A stretch of 38,572 nt of DNA, from contig NZ_ALAB01000033.1 in NCBI RefSeq assembly GCF_000280055.1, positions 2,501-41,072 on the forward strand. The letters run 5' to 3'. The position numbers and the translations under genes are program-made. The notes beneath the pieces are model-generated. The model saw only the letters and a list, made by a program, of their open reading frames with translations, was not told the DNA's origin and did not search any database. Numbering within the stretch: position 1 is the first letter of the stretch; every line of letters begins with the position of its first letter. This document shows positions 9,944-18,445 of this stretch, in pieces. This stretch comes from Alishewanella aestuarii B11. Its GTDB lineage: Bacteria; Pseudomonadota; Gammaproteobacteria; Enterobacterales; Alteromonadaceae.

Positions 9944-9966
9944 AAAAACCCTCCCTAAAGGAAGGG
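9944..9966 (-). other. 5'-end hairpin of the spc operon transcript
   Basis: Minus strand: CCCTTCC / TTTA / GGGAGGG followed by TTTTTATT, which has the form of an intrinsic terminator. The -10 element at 9973-9978 puts the expected start of transcription at about 9966, the first base of the stem. It may therefore be a 5'-terminal stabilising or attenuating structure. It could also terminate read-through from the S10 operon. Confidence 0.6.
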
Positions 9967-9972
9967 CGCGTG

Positions 9973-10032
9973 ATTATAACAGCAGTTATTGAAAAGTGGT
10001 AGTTTAAAATAAAAACAATTCGGCTTGGTCAA
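9973..10032 (-). promoter_or_regulatory. spc operon promoter region
   Basis: A perfect extended -10, TGTTATAAT (TATAAT at 9973-9978), lies in the rpsQ-rplN gap with no good -35 at the right distance. A second candidate upstream is TTGACC (10027-10032) with TTTAAA 18 bases on (10003-10008). The extended -10 is the stronger call. Confidence 0.65.
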
Positions 10033-10063
10033 TGCTGTACCGCCACTTCAAAATCACTGTCTG

Positions 10064-10096
10064 TAAAAACAAAAACGGCTCCCAAGGGAGCCGTTT
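10064..10096 (-). terminator. S10 operon terminator
   Basis: Minus strand: a perfect 10-base-pair stem AACGGCTCCC / TT / GGGAGCCGTT followed by TTTGTTTTT. It lies about 16 bases beyond the rpsQ stop and separates the S10 operon from the spc operon. Confidence 0.92.
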
Positions 10097-10111
10097 CCAG
10101 TTTACTGAGAT

Positions 10112-10369
10112 TTACTCAGCAGCTGTTTCAACTACAGCAACCAGAGTCCAAGACTTAGTCTTAGAAAGTGGACGGCACTCACGAATAGTGACTACGTCGC
10201 CTTCTTTACACTGATTGTTTTCGTCATGTACGTGCAGCTTGGTGGTGCGCTTGATGAACTTACCATAAATTGGGTGTTTCACCTGACGCTCGATCGCAAC
10301 AGTGATAGATTTATCCATCTTGTTGCTGATCACTTTACCTTGCAGTGTACGGATATTAGTTTCGGTCAT
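10112..10369 (-). CDS. rpsQ: 30S ribosomal protein S17
   Basis: S17 is an OB-fold protein that binds 16S rRNA in the body of the small subunit. The 85-residue product contains [35 protein letters not shown]. It starts on an ATG sharing its A with the rpmC TAA stop, so translation is probably coupled. It is the last S10-operon gene and is followed by a strong terminator. Confidence 0.98.
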   Translation of the reverse strand: MTETNIRTLQGKVISNKMDKSITVAIERQVKHPIYGKFIKRTTKLHVHDENNQCKEGDVVTIRECRPLSKTKSWTLVAVVETAAE

Positions 10370-10560
10370 TACGCACCTGCCTTCTCGGTTAAGATGGTCT
10401 TAACGCGCGCGATATCACGACGCACCTGCTTCAATAAGTGAGTCTGAGCTAACTGACCAGTAGCTGCTTGCATGCGCAGGTTGAACTGCTCACGTAACAG
10501 ACCTAATAATTCAGTGTTTAACTCTTCAACACTTTTGGTTTTCAATTCGCTGGCTTTCAT
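10369..10560 (-). CDS. rpmC: 50S ribosomal protein L29
   Basis: L29 lies at the tunnel exit beside L23 and near the docking site for the signal recognition particle and trigger factor. I use the ATG at 10560 (63 residues, [19 protein letters not shown]). It overlaps the rplP TGA by one base (TGATG). A GTG one codon earlier is less likely. The helical hairpin with [17 protein letters not shown] is typical. Confidence 0.97.
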   Translation of the reverse strand: MKASELKTKSVEELNTELLGLLREQFNLRMQAATGQLAQTHLLKQVRRDIARVKTILTEKAGA

Positions 10561-10973
10561 CACATTACCGTCCGCGTTACAAAGGTTGTCTTAAATGGCA
10601 GCTTAGCAGCAGCCAGTGAGAACGCGTGGCGCGCTAACTCTTCAGACACACCGTCCATTTCGTACAGTACTTTGCCAGGTTTAATCTGGCATACCCAGTA
10701 CTCAACAGAACCTTTACCACTACCCATACGTACTTCAAGCGGCTTAGCAGTAATTGGTTTGTCCGGGAACACACGGATCCAGATCTTACCAACACGCTTA
10801 ACAGCCCGCGTCATAGCACGACGTGCAGATTCAATTTGACGTGAAGTCAGTTGACCACGCTCTACAGATTTCAGTGCGAAAGTACCGAAGCTAACTTTAT
10901 CACCTACCAGTGATAAACCGCGGTTACGGCCTTTGTGCACTTTCCGGAATTTTGTACGTTTTGGTTGCAACAT
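10560..10973 (-). CDS. rplP: 50S ribosomal protein L16
   Basis: L16 organises the A-site region of the large subunit. The 137-residue product opens [19 protein letters not shown]. It carries the signature [25 protein letters not shown], whose arginine is hydroxylated in E. coli L16. It lies 12 bases after rpsC and overlaps rpmC by one base. Confidence 0.98.
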   Translation of the reverse strand: MLQPKRTKFRKVHKGRNRGLSLVGDKVSFGTFALKSVERGQLTSRQIESARRAMTRAVKRVGKIWIRVFPDKPITAKPLEVRMGSGKGSVEYWVCQIKPGKVLYEMDGVSEELARHAFSLAAAKLPFKTTFVTRTVM

Positions 10974-10985
10974 CGCTCAATACCC

Positions 10986-11699
10986 CTACTTAGCCTTACG
11001 AGCCGGTTTTTTCGGCGCTTTAGGCTGGTTGTTATTGTTGGCGTTGTTGGCGTTATTTTGCAGAGGCAGACCACCTAAGATCTCACCTTTGAAAATCCAC
11101 ACTTTCACACCAATGATACCGTAAGTAGTCAGTGCTTCTGAGGTATTGTAATCGATGTCGGCACGCAGGGTGTGCAGTGGCACACGACCTTCGCGGTACC
11201 ATTCATCACGGGCAATTTCAGCACCGCCTAAACGGCCACTTACTTGAACCTTGATACCTTTAGCACCAATCCGCATAGCGTTTTGTACCGCGCGCTTCAT
11301 CGCACGACGGAACATTACGCGACGCTCTAACTGGCTGCTTATTGAATCGGCAACTAATTTCGCGTCCAGCTCTGGCTTACGGATCTCAGAGATATTGATC
11401 TGAGCAGGTACGCCAGCGATAGCGGCTACTTGCTTACGGATCTTCTCAACGTCTTCACCTTTTTTACCGATGATCACGCCTGGGCGAGCAGTGTGAATAG
11501 TCACACGGATGCTTTTCGCAGGACGTTCGATATCGATCCGGCTTACTGAGGCTGCTTTCAGTTCTTTAGTCAGGTACTGACGAACTTTATAGTCACCGTT
11601 CAGGAAATCCGGGAAGTCTTTTGTATTCGCGAACCAGGTTGAGCTCCATGGCTTAGTGATACCTAGGCGAATACCATTAGGATGTACTTTCTGTCCCAT
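10986..11699 (-). CDS. rpsC: 30S ribosomal protein S3 with Asn-rich tail
   Basis: S3 forms the mRNA entry tunnel with S4 and S5. The 237-residue product contains a KH RNA-binding domain ([18 protein letters not shown], about residues 72-89) and the C-terminal S3 domain ([21 protein letters not shown]). The extreme C-terminus is unusual: after GEILGGLPL it has [12 protein letters not shown] and then a Lys/Pro/Ala tail. The underlying DNA (about 11025-11063) is a simple repeat-like run of AAT/AAC/GCC codons. It lies 9 bases after rplV. Confidence 0.98.
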   Translation of the reverse strand: MGQKVHPNGIRLGITKPWSSTWFANTKDFPDFLNGDYKVRQYLTKELKAASVSRIDIERPAKSIRVTIHTARPGVIIGKKGEDVEKIRKQVAAIAGVPAQINISEIRKPELDAKLVADSISSQLERRVMFRRAMKRAVQNAMRIGAKGIKVQVSGRLGGAEIARDEWYREGRVPLHTLRADIDYNTSEALTTYGIIGVKVWIFKGEILGGLPLQNNANNANNNNQPKAPKKPARKAK

Positions 11700-11708
11700 T
11701 TCTCACTC

Positions 11709-12041
11709 CTAGTTATCAGCTACAACCACAGTAATGTGGCTGGTACGCTTGACGATACGATCAGCACGACCTTTAGCACGTGGCTTGATACGCTTCATAG
11801 ACGGACCTTCATCAACGAAGATGGTCTTAACTTTCAGCGTGTCGATATCCGCGCCTTCATTGTGCTCAGCGTTGGCAATGGCTGATAAAAGAACCTTTTT
11901 AACTAACTCAGCAGCTTTCTTCGGGCTGTAAGTCAGTACGTTCAGCGCCTTATCTACTGGCAAACCACGCACCTGGTCAGCAACCAGACGAGTTTTTTGT
12001 GCAGAAGAACGGGCAAATTTGTGTTTCGCTAATGCTTGCAT
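11709..12041 (-). CDS. rplV: 50S ribosomal protein L22
   Basis: L22 spans the large subunit, and its long beta-hairpin lines the exit tunnel. The 110-residue product has that hairpin at about residues 80-100 ([21 protein letters not shown]), with no deletion or insertion of the kind linked to macrolide resistance. It lies 10 bases after rpsS. Confidence 0.98.
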   Translation of the reverse strand: MQALAKHKFARSSAQKTRLVADQVRGLPVDKALNVLTYSPKKAAELVKKVLLSAIANAEHNEGADIDTLKVKTIFVDEGPSMKRIKPRAKGRADRIVKRTSHITVVVADN

Positions 12042-12051
12042 TATTTACCCC

Positions 12052-12330
12052 TTAACGCTTCTTGGCCTTTTTGTCGGCGGCATGACCACGATAGGTACGA
12101 GTAGGTGCAAATTCACCTAACTTGTGACCGATCATCTCTTCTGAGACGAACACAGGTACATGTTGACGACCATTATGGACAGCGATGGTCAAACCGATCA
12201 TATCAGGTATGATCATTGAACGACGGCTCCAAGTCTTAATAGGCTTCTTGTCACCGCTTTCCAACGCTTTCTCTACCTTCTTCAGCAAGTGAAGGTCGAT
12301 AAATGGACCTTTCTTGAGAGAACGTGGCAT
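12052..12330 (-). CDS. rpsS: 30S ribosomal protein S19
   Basis: S19 pairs with S13 in the head of the small subunit. The 92-residue product opens [20 protein letters not shown]. It contains [32 protein letters not shown], the family signature region. It lies 16 bases after rplB. Confidence 0.98.
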   Translation of the reverse strand: MPRSLKKGPFIDLHLLKKVEKALESGDKKPIKTWSRRSMIIPDMIGLTIAVHNGRQHVPVFVSEEMIGHKLGEFAPTRTYRGHAADKKAKKR

Positions 12331-12346
12331 GGCAATTCCTCACAAA

Positions 12347-13171
12347 TTATTTATCACGACGACGTACGATCAGTTTATCAGTACGCTTGTTTGAACGAGT
12401 CTTGTAACCTTTAGTTGGTACGCCCCAAGGTGTAACTGGGTGACGACCACCTGAAGTTTTACCTTCACCACCACCGTGCGGGTGATCTACCGGGTTCATT
12501 ACCACACCACGTACCGTTGGACGGATACCGCGCCAGCGCATTGCGCCCGCTTTACCGTACTGACGTAACATGTGTTCGGCATTACCGATTTCACCGATGG
12601 TTGCACGGCAGTCAGCTAATACTTTACGTACTTCGCCGCTACGCAGACGCAGAGTTACATACTCACCGTCACGGGCCAGGATCTGAGCGAAAGCGCCTGC
12701 TGAACGAGCCAGCTGACCGCCTTTACCTGGTTTCATTTCGATGTTATGTACTACCTGACCTACCGGGATATTCCGCAGTGGTAAGGTATTGGCTGGTTTG
12801 ATTGGTGCATCAACACCAGAAACCACCGCATCACCGGCTTTCAGACCTTTCGGTGCCAGGATGTAACGACGCTCACCGTCTGCATACAGTACTAATGCAA
12901 TGTTAGCGGTACGGTTTGGATCGTACTCTAAACGCTCTACTTTAGCCGGAATACCGTCTTTAGTGCGTTTGAAGTCAACAACGCGGTAATGCTGTTTATG
13001 ACCACCACCGATATGACGGGTAGTGATACGACCGTTGTTGTTACGACCACCAGTCTTAACGTTCTTCTCTAACAAAGGTGCATAAGGCTTGCCTTTGTAC
13101 AGGTCAGGGTTAACCACTTTTAATACGTGGCGACGACCTGGTGACGTAGGTTTACACTTAACAAGTGCCAT
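12347..13171 (-). CDS. rplB: 50S ribosomal protein L2
   Basis: L2 is a primary 23S rRNA binder close to the peptidyl transferase centre and is required for subunit association. The 274-residue product has the N-terminal OB-like domain and the C-terminal SH3-like domain. The signature [20 protein letters not shown], containing the key histidines, is intact. It lies 16 bases after rplW. Confidence 0.99.
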   Translation of the reverse strand: MALVKCKPTSPGRRHVLKVVNPDLYKGKPYAPLLEKNVKTGGRNNNGRITTRHIGGGHKQHYRVVDFKRTKDGIPAKVERLEYDPNRTANIALVLYADGERRYILAPKGLKAGDAVVSGVDAPIKPANTLPLRNIPVGQVVHNIEMKPGKGGQLARSAGAFAQILARDGEYVTLRLRSGEVRKVLADCRATIGEIGNAEHMLRQYGKAGAMRWRGIRPTVRGVVMNPVDHPHGGGEGKTSGGRHPVTPWGVPTKGYKTRSNKRTDKLIVRRRDK

Positions 13172-13187
13172 TTCCTAACTCCTCTTC

Positions 13188-13490
13188 TTACTCAGCGCCG
13201 CCAACAAAATCGATTTCGCTGCCTTCTTTAAGAGTGACGTAGGCCTTTTTCCAGTCGCTACGCTTGCCCATGCGCATACCAGTGCGCTTGGTCTTACCCT
13301 TAACGTTAACAGTACGAACACCTACTACTTCTGTTTCAAACAGTTTTTCTACGGCAGCTTTAATGTCAGCTTTGGTAGAGGTAGTAGCTACTTTGAAAAC
13401 GATAGTGTTGTGTTTTTCTGCCGCGTTAGTGCTCTTTTCAGAAACGTGCGGAGCCAGAATCACTTTCAGTAAACGTTCTTCGCGGATCAT
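13188..13490 (-). CDS. rplW: 50S ribosomal protein L23
   Basis: L23 is the main docking site for trigger factor and SRP at the tunnel exit. The 100-residue product opens [21 protein letters not shown] and has the family segment [30 protein letters not shown]. Its ATG overlaps the rplD stop by four bases (ATGA), so translation is likely coupled. Confidence 0.98.
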   Translation of the reverse strand: MIREERLLKVILAPHVSEKSTNAAEKHNTIVFKVATTSTKADIKAAVEKLFETEVVGVRTVNVKGKTKRTGMRMGKRSDWKKAYVTLKEGSEIDFVGGAE

Positions 13491-14092
13491 GCTAACAGCT
13501 CCTCAAGTTGTTTAACTGCAGCAGCAGTCATTAACACTTTGTCGAATGCGATTAAGCTGACCGGATCGATACCGTGTACGTCACGCACGTCAACCTTGTA
13601 CAGGTTACGGGCAGACAGGAACAGATTCTCGTCAACTTCGTTAGTAACGATCAGAACGTCTTTTAAATCCATCGCTTTCAGTTTTGCAGTTAAGTCTTTG
13701 GTTTTTGGTGTTTCAACGCCAAAGTTCTCAACAACAATTAAGCGGTCCTGACGAACTAATTCAGACAGAATGCTCTTGATTGCACCGCGATACATTTTAC
13801 GGTTAACTTTCTGGCTGTGATCTTGCGGCTTAGCAGCAAAAGTCACACCACCGCTACGCCAAATTGGGCTGCGGATTGTACCGGCACGGGCACGGCCAGT
13901 ACCTTTTTGACGCCATGGCTTCTTGCCGCCACCACGTACTTCTGAACGGGTCAGTTGAGCACGGGTACCCTGACGGGCGCCAGCTGCATACGCAACGACT
14001 ACCTGGTGTACCAGAGCTTCGTTAAACTCACGTCCAAAGGTAGCTTCGGAAACTTCAAGAACGCCTTGAGCGTCTCGTAATGCTAATTCCAT
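13487..14092 (-). CDS. rplD: 50S ribosomal protein L4, S10 operon repressor
   Basis: L4 lines the exit tunnel. In E. coli it represses transcription and translation of its own operon through the S10 leader. I use the ATG at 14092 (201 residues, [20 protein letters not shown]). GAGGAG lies about 7 bases upstream, and the GTG one codon earlier is too close to it. The tunnel loop ([19 protein letters not shown]) is intact. It lies 18 bases after rplC. Confidence 0.98.
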   Translation of the reverse strand: MELALRDAQGVLEVSEATFGREFNEALVHQVVVAYAAGARQGTRAQLTRSEVRGGGKKPWRQKGTGRARAGTIRSPIWRSGGVTFAAKPQDHSQKVNRKMYRGAIKSILSELVRQDRLIVVENFGVETPKTKDLTAKLKAMDLKDVLIVTNEVDENLFLSARNLYKVDVRDVHGIDPVSLIAFDKVLMTAAAVKQLEELLA

Positions 14093-14110
14093 CACTTCTC
14101 TCCTCAGACG

Positions 14111-14749
14111 TTAGCTTTTAACAGCTGGTTTAACGATCACGTCACCACCGATAGCACCAGGCACTGCGCCTTTTACTAACAGCAGGTTACGCTCTGCATC
14201 AACACGAACCACTTCCAGCGACTGCACAGTTACGCGCTCGTTACCTAAGTGACCAGCCATTTTCTTACCTTTGAATACTTTACCTGGTGATTGGTTTTGA
14301 CCAATTGAACCAGGGGCACGGTGTGACAAAGAGTTACCGTGAGTCGTATCCTGGGCACGGAAGTTCCAGCGCTTGATCGCACCAGCAAAACCCTTACCCT
14401 TAGATGTACCTACTACATCTACTTTCTTTGTTTCTGCGAAAATTTCGACAGTAATCTCGCTACCAACAGTGATGTCAGCGCCTTCGTTATCCTGCAGGCG
14501 GAATTCCCACAGACCACGACCCGCCTCTACACCGACTTTTGCAAAGAAACCTGCGTCTGGCTTGTTCAGGCGGCTTGCCTTAACTGCACCAGTAGTTACT
14601 TGCAGCGCGTTATAACCGTTAACTTCTTCAGTTTTAACAGCAGTAACGCGGTTTGGTGTTGCTTCGATTACGGTTACTGGGATAGAAACGCCATCTTCTG
14701 TGAAGACGCGAGTCATACCCACTTTACGACCGATAAGACCGATAGCCAT
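14111..14749 (-). CDS. rplC: 50S ribosomal protein L3
   Basis: L3 is an early-assembly large-subunit protein whose loop approaches the peptidyl transferase centre. The 212-residue product opens [20 protein letters not shown]. It carries the conserved loop segment [29 protein letters not shown], with the glutamine that is methylated in E. coli. It lies 29 bases after rpsJ. Confidence 0.98.
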   Translation of the reverse strand: MAIGLIGRKVGMTRVFTEDGVSIPVTVIEATPNRVTAVKTEEVNGYNALQVTTGAVKASRLNKPDAGFFAKVGVEAGRGLWEFRLQDNEGADITVGSEITVEIFAETKKVDVVGTSKGKGFAGAIKRWNFRAQDTTHGNSLSHRAPGSIGQNQSPGKVFKGKKMAGHLGNERVTVQSLEVVRVDAERNLLLVKGAVPGAIGGDVIVKPAVKS

Positions 14750-14778
14750 TTCCTAAACCTCTCTAAAAACCTGTCTGA

Positions 14779-15262
<484 letters not shown>

Positions 15263-15267
15263 GGCGT

Positions 15268-15295
15268 ATTATATACACCCCAGCCGATATTGCAA
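15268..15295 (-). promoter_or_regulatory. S10 operon promoter, proximal
   Basis: TTGCAA (15290-15295) and TATAAT (15268-15273) are separated by 16 bases and followed by a GC-rich stretch (ACGCCGCC) at the expected start. That is typical of promoters under stringent control. Confidence 0.75.
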
Positions 15296-15301
15296 GCATT
15301 G

Positions 15302-15329
15302 ATTATAAAACGATCAACAGTAATACCAA
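15302..15329 (-). promoter_or_regulatory. S10 operon promoter, distal
   Basis: TTGGTA (15324-15329), 16 bases, TATAAT (15302-15307). It lies 34 bases upstream of the proximal promoter, starting only 8 bases past the stop of the acyl-CoA dehydrogenase gene. No terminator is visible between that gene and either promoter. Confidence 0.55.
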
Positions 15330-15336
15330 TCCCATT

Positions 15337-17076
15337 TTAGAATTGTTCGTCTGTCAGTTGCAGCGCGGCGCTGCCATCGGCGCCCAGCTGGGCAAACAAT
15401 GCCTGCGCCTTTGGCATAACCCGACGCAGATACCAGTGTGCCGCACCTTGTTTAGCGGCAATAACATCGGCGCTATGCTTTTCGCTATCAAGCGCTGCCA
15501 GATTCTTGTACCACATATAGCCATAGAGCACATAGCCTACCGCATCCAGCAGGTCACAGGCATCCAGCGCCTGTTGCGTCGTATCCTTTGCCAGTTGAGC
15601 TGCAACACAATCTTGTAGCTGAACTGCCGCAGTTAACAGTAGTTCAGAAGCGGCATTGGGCTTTGTACTGACCTCAGTATGGATCTCTGTCAATAGCTGC
15701 TGCAGCACGCCGCCCTGATCGGCCGCCACCTTGCGCAAGGCAAAGTCCAGCGCCTGAATACCATTTGTCCCCTCATAGATCTGAGCAATTCGTACATCCC
15801 GCACCAGCTGCTCCATACCCCATTCTTTAATATAGCCATGACCACCGAATACCTGCTGCGCGTTAACGCAGGCATCCAAACCACGATCCGTCATAAAGGC
15901 TTTGGTGATCGGCGTCAGTAGGTTGGCACGGTCAGCCGAGAGCTTACAATTATCATATTTTGCCTTATCAAGTAAGCTGGCAACCCAGGTCGCAAAGGTT
16001 CGGCCTGCTTCGTTAAGGGTTTTGATATTTAACAGCATCCGCCGCACATCAGGATGGCCAAGGATCGGGTCGGCTTTGTTCGGATCACGCCCGACGGTTC
16101 TACCCTGCAAACGGTCTTTGGCATAGGCCAAGGCATTTTGATAAGCGCGCTCTGCAGCGCCCAATCCCTGACTACCCATCGACAAACGCTCGTAATTCAT
16201 CATGGTAAACATACAGGCCAAACCGCGGTGTGGCTCACCAATCAGATAACCGGTAGCACCATCAAAATTCAGCACACAGGTTGCCGAGCCATTAATACCC
16301 ATTTTGTGTTCGATAGAGCCAACACTGACGTTATTGCGCTCGGCCGGCTCTCCGTTTGCGTTAAGTAAAAACTTCGGCACCAGAAATAGGGAGATACCCT
16401 TGCTGCCTGCTGGAGCGTCCGGCAATTTGGCCAGCACCAGGTGGATAATGTTGCGGGTAAGGTCATGCTCACCGGCGGTAATAAAGATTTTGCTACCGCT
16501 GATTTGATAGCTGCCATCCGCTGCCGGCTTGGCCGTAGTTCGCATAATACCCAGATCTGAGCCGGCATGGGCTTCGGTCAGACACATAGTACCCGACCAT
16601 TCCCCGCTGTAGAGTTTTGGCAGGTACAACGCTTTGGTTGCATCATCTGCGTGTTGCAGCAAGGCAACACAGGCTCCGGCAGTCAGTCCCGGATACAGTG
16701 AAAAGGCAATATCAGCACTACAGAGCATCTCGTCGACCATCATCGACAAGGCCTTGGGCATCCCCATGCCGCCGTATTCCGGATCACCGCTTAAACCGGT
16801 CCAGCCACCCTCACTCAGGCTTTGATAGGCACTGTAATAATGTTCCGGTAGTGTAACCTTACCATCAGCTAGCTGAGCGCCACGCTGGTCAGCGGCCTGA
16901 CTAAAGGGCGCCAGTTGCTGCTCACAAATTTTAGCGGCCTCTTCAAGAATAGCTTTGGCAGTATCTGCCTCAATCAAATCCTGCAGCTGCGGCTGCTGTT
17001 GCCAATACTGATCTAATTGCCAGACGTCAAACAGGTTAAACTGGATATCATTGAGGGGTGCCTGATACAGACTCAT
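15337..17076 (-). CDS. Acyl-CoA dehydrogenase, long form with extra C-terminal domain
   Basis: A flavoprotein expected to oxidise an acyl-CoA to the 2-enoyl-CoA. The 579-residue product has an N-terminal extension starting SLYQAPLND, then the N-terminal helical domain (to ~155). The beta domain carries the flavin-contacting MCLTEAHAGSDLG (164-176). The C-terminal helical domain contains FGGHGYIKEWGMEQLVRD (410-427). YEGTNGIQ supplies the likely catalytic base Glu435. An additional ~115-residue C-terminal region follows. This architecture is shared with fatty acyl-CoA dehydrogenases of beta-oxidation and with DmdC of dimethylsulfoniopropionate breakdown; the substrate cannot be told from sequence. 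It lies alone between tufA and the S10 operon, with its own promoter and a PsrA-like operator. No signal peptide, frameshift or truncation was seen. Confidence 0.93.
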   Translation of the reverse strand: MSLYQAPLNDIQFNLFDVWQLDQYWQQQPQLQDLIEADTAKAILEEAAKICEQQLAPFSQAADQRGAQLADGKVTLPEHYYSAYQSLSEGGWTGLSGDPEYGGMGMPKALSMMVDEMLCSADIAFSLYPGLTAGACVALLQHADDATKALYLPKLYSGEWSGTMCLTEAHAGSDLGIMRTTAKPAADGSYQISGSKIFITAGEHDLTRNIIHLVLAKLPDAPAGSKGISLFLVPKFLLNANGEPAERNNVSVGSIEHKMGINGSATCVLNFDGATGYLIGEPHRGLACMFTMMNYERLSMGSQGLGAAERAYQNALAYAKDRLQGRTVGRDPNKADPILGHPDVRRMLLNIKTLNEAGRTFATWVASLLDKAKYDNCKLSADRANLLTPITKAFMTDRGLDACVNAQQVFGGHGYIKEWGMEQLVRDVRIAQIYEGTNGIQALDFALRKVAADQGGVLQQLLTEIHTEVSTKPNAASELLLTAAVQLQDCVAAQLAKDTTQQALDACDLLDAVGYVLYGYMWYKNLAALDSEKHSADVIAAKQGAAHWYLRRVMPKAQALFAQLGADGSAALQLTDEQF

Positions 17077-17108
17077 GCTCTACTCCTAAACTGGACCGAT
17101 GAGTGAGA

Positions 17109-17145
17109 ACTATGGCACAGCTAGGGTAGTCAAACAAGTGTTTGA
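17109..17145 (-). promoter_or_regulatory. Acyl-CoA dehydrogenase promoter with PsrA-like palindrome
   Basis: The minus strand has the perfect palindrome TCAAACACTTGTTTGA (17130-17145). It fits the published PsrA site form (G/C)AAAC-N2-4-GTTT(G/C), with a spacer of four. A weak promoter, TTGTTT (17132-17137), 17 bases, CATAGT (17109-17114), has its -35 inside the palindrome, so a bound repressor would block it. PsrA is a TetR-family regulator of fatty-acid degradation in Pseudomonas and Shewanella. Confidence 0.65.
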
Positions 17146-17161
17146 ATTTGCTTAAAGGCAT

Positions 17162-17185
17162 AAAAAAGGCCCCTTACGGAGCCTT
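17162..17185 (-). terminator. str operon (tufA) terminator
   Basis: Minus strand: AAGGCTCC / GTAA / GGGGCCTT followed by T. The tufB copy at 33748-33771 has the same stem and loop. Confidence 0.92.
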
Positions 17186-17204
17186 CTTGGTACAACAGTA
17201 TGAC

Positions 17205-18389
17205 TTAGGCGATGATCTTAGATACTACGCCTGCACCTACTGTACGACCACCTTCACGGATGGCGAAGCGTAAACCTTCGTCCATCGCGATTGGGCAGAT
17301 CAGTTCTACGGTGAACTTCAGGTTGTCACCTGGCATTACCATCTCTACGCCTTCTGGCAGCTCTACCGCACCTGTTACGTCAGTGGTACGGAAGTAGAAC
17401 TGTGGACGGTAGCCTTTGAAGAATGGCGTGTGACGACCACCTTCTTCTTTTGACAGTACGTACACTTCACCTTCAAACTTAGTGTGTGGCTTGATTGAAC
17501 CTGGCTTCGCCAGTACCTGACCACGCTCTACGTCTTCACGCTTGGTACCACGTAACAGTGCACCAATGTTCTCACCTGCACGACCTTCGTCCAGCAGCTT
17601 ACGGAACATCTCTACACCAGTACAGGTCGTTGATACCGTATCTTTGATACCGACGATTTCTACTGTCTCACCAACTTTGATGATACCTTGCTCTACACGG
17701 CCTGTTACTACTGTACCACGACCCGCGATTGAGAATACGTCTTCGATTGGCATGATGAACGGCTTATCGATTGCACGCTCTGGCTCTGGGATATAAGTAT
17801 CCAGCGCTTCGCCCAGCTCCAGGATTTTCTTTTCCCACTCGGCATCGCCTTCCAGACCTTTTAACGCTGAACCGCGGATTACTGGCAGGTCATCACCTGG
17901 GAAGTCGTAGTCTGACAGCAGCTCACGCACTTCCATCTCTACCAGCTCTAACAGCTCTTCGTCATCTACCATGTCACACTTGTTCATGAACACGATGATG
18001 TACGGTACGCCTACCTGACGTGATAACAGGATGTGCTCACGCGTTTGTGGCATTGGGCCGTCTGTCGCCGCTACTACCAGAATAGCGCCGTCCATCTGGG
18101 CTGCACCAGTGATCATGTTCTTAACGTAGTCAGCGTGACCTGGACAGTCAACGTGTGCATAGTGACGCGTTGGTGTGTCGTATTCTACGTGTGAAGTATT
18201 GATCGTGATACCACGGGCTTTTTCTTCCGGTGCTTTGTCGATTTGATCGAAAGCAAATGCCTGACCGCCGTAGTGCTTAGCTAATACGTTAGTGATAGCA
18301 GCTGTCAGTGTAGTTTTACCGTGGTCAACGTGGCCGATTGTACCTACGTTTACGTGCGGTTTTACGCGTTCAAATTTAGCCTTAGCCAT
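17205..18389 (-). CDS. tufA: Elongation factor Tu, copy A
   Basis: EF-Tu is the GTPase that brings aminoacyl-tRNA to the ribosome. The 394-residue product starts [19 protein letters not shown] at 18389; an in-frame start seven codons upstream is rejected because the tufB copy and the family begin at MAKAKFERV. GTPase motifs: GHVDHGKT (19-26), DCPGH (81-85) and NKCD (136-139). Domains 2 and 3 are complete. It differs from tufB by one residue, Ser253 against Ala253. It is the last gene of the str operon, 56 bases after fusA with a hairpin between. Confidence 0.99.
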   Translation of the reverse strand: MAKAKFERVKPHVNVGTIGHVDHGKTTLTAAITNVLAKHYGGQAFAFDQIDKAPEEKARGITINTSHVEYDTPTRHYAHVDCPGHADYVKNMITGAAQMDGAILVVAATDGPMPQTREHILLSRQVGVPYIIVFMNKCDMVDDEELLELVEMEVRELLSDYDFPGDDLPVIRGSALKGLEGDAEWEKKILELGEALDTYIPEPERAIDKPFIMPIEDVFSIAGRGTVVTGRVEQGIIKVGETVEIVGIKDTVSTTCTGVEMFRKLLDEGRAGENIGALLRGTKREDVERGQVLAKPGSIKPHTKFEGEVYVLSKEEGGRHTPFFKGYRPQFYFRTTDVTGAVELPEGVEMVMPGDNLKFTVELICPIAMDEGLRFAIREGGRTVGAGVVSKIIA

Positions 18390-18407
18390 GTGTAGACCCT
18401 TCTTAGT

Positions 18408-18434
18408 CAAAAATTAGACCCGGCCAAAACCGGG
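18408..18434 (-). terminator. Possible attenuator between fusA and tufA
   Basis: Minus strand: stem CCCGG / TTTTGG / CCGGG followed by TCTAATTTTTG. The short stem and interrupted T run suggest partial termination at most. It could also mark an RNA processing site that separates tufA output from the rest of the operon. Confidence 0.4.
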
Positions 18435-18445
18435 CCTGTTAATCG

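Noticed and set aside
15337..17076. Naming the acyl-CoA dehydrogenase DmdC
   Set aside because: Architecture and Glu435 agree with that family, but long-chain beta-oxidation enzymes share them, and no other dimethylsulfoniopropionate gene is nearby.
15330..17204. Acyl-CoA dehydrogenase gene as a transposon cargo
   Set aside because: No transposase, terminal inverted repeats or target duplication were seen at either end.
18390..18410. Seven-codon N-terminal extension of tufA
   Set aside because: The tufB copy lacks it and the EF-Tu family starts at MAKAKFERV.
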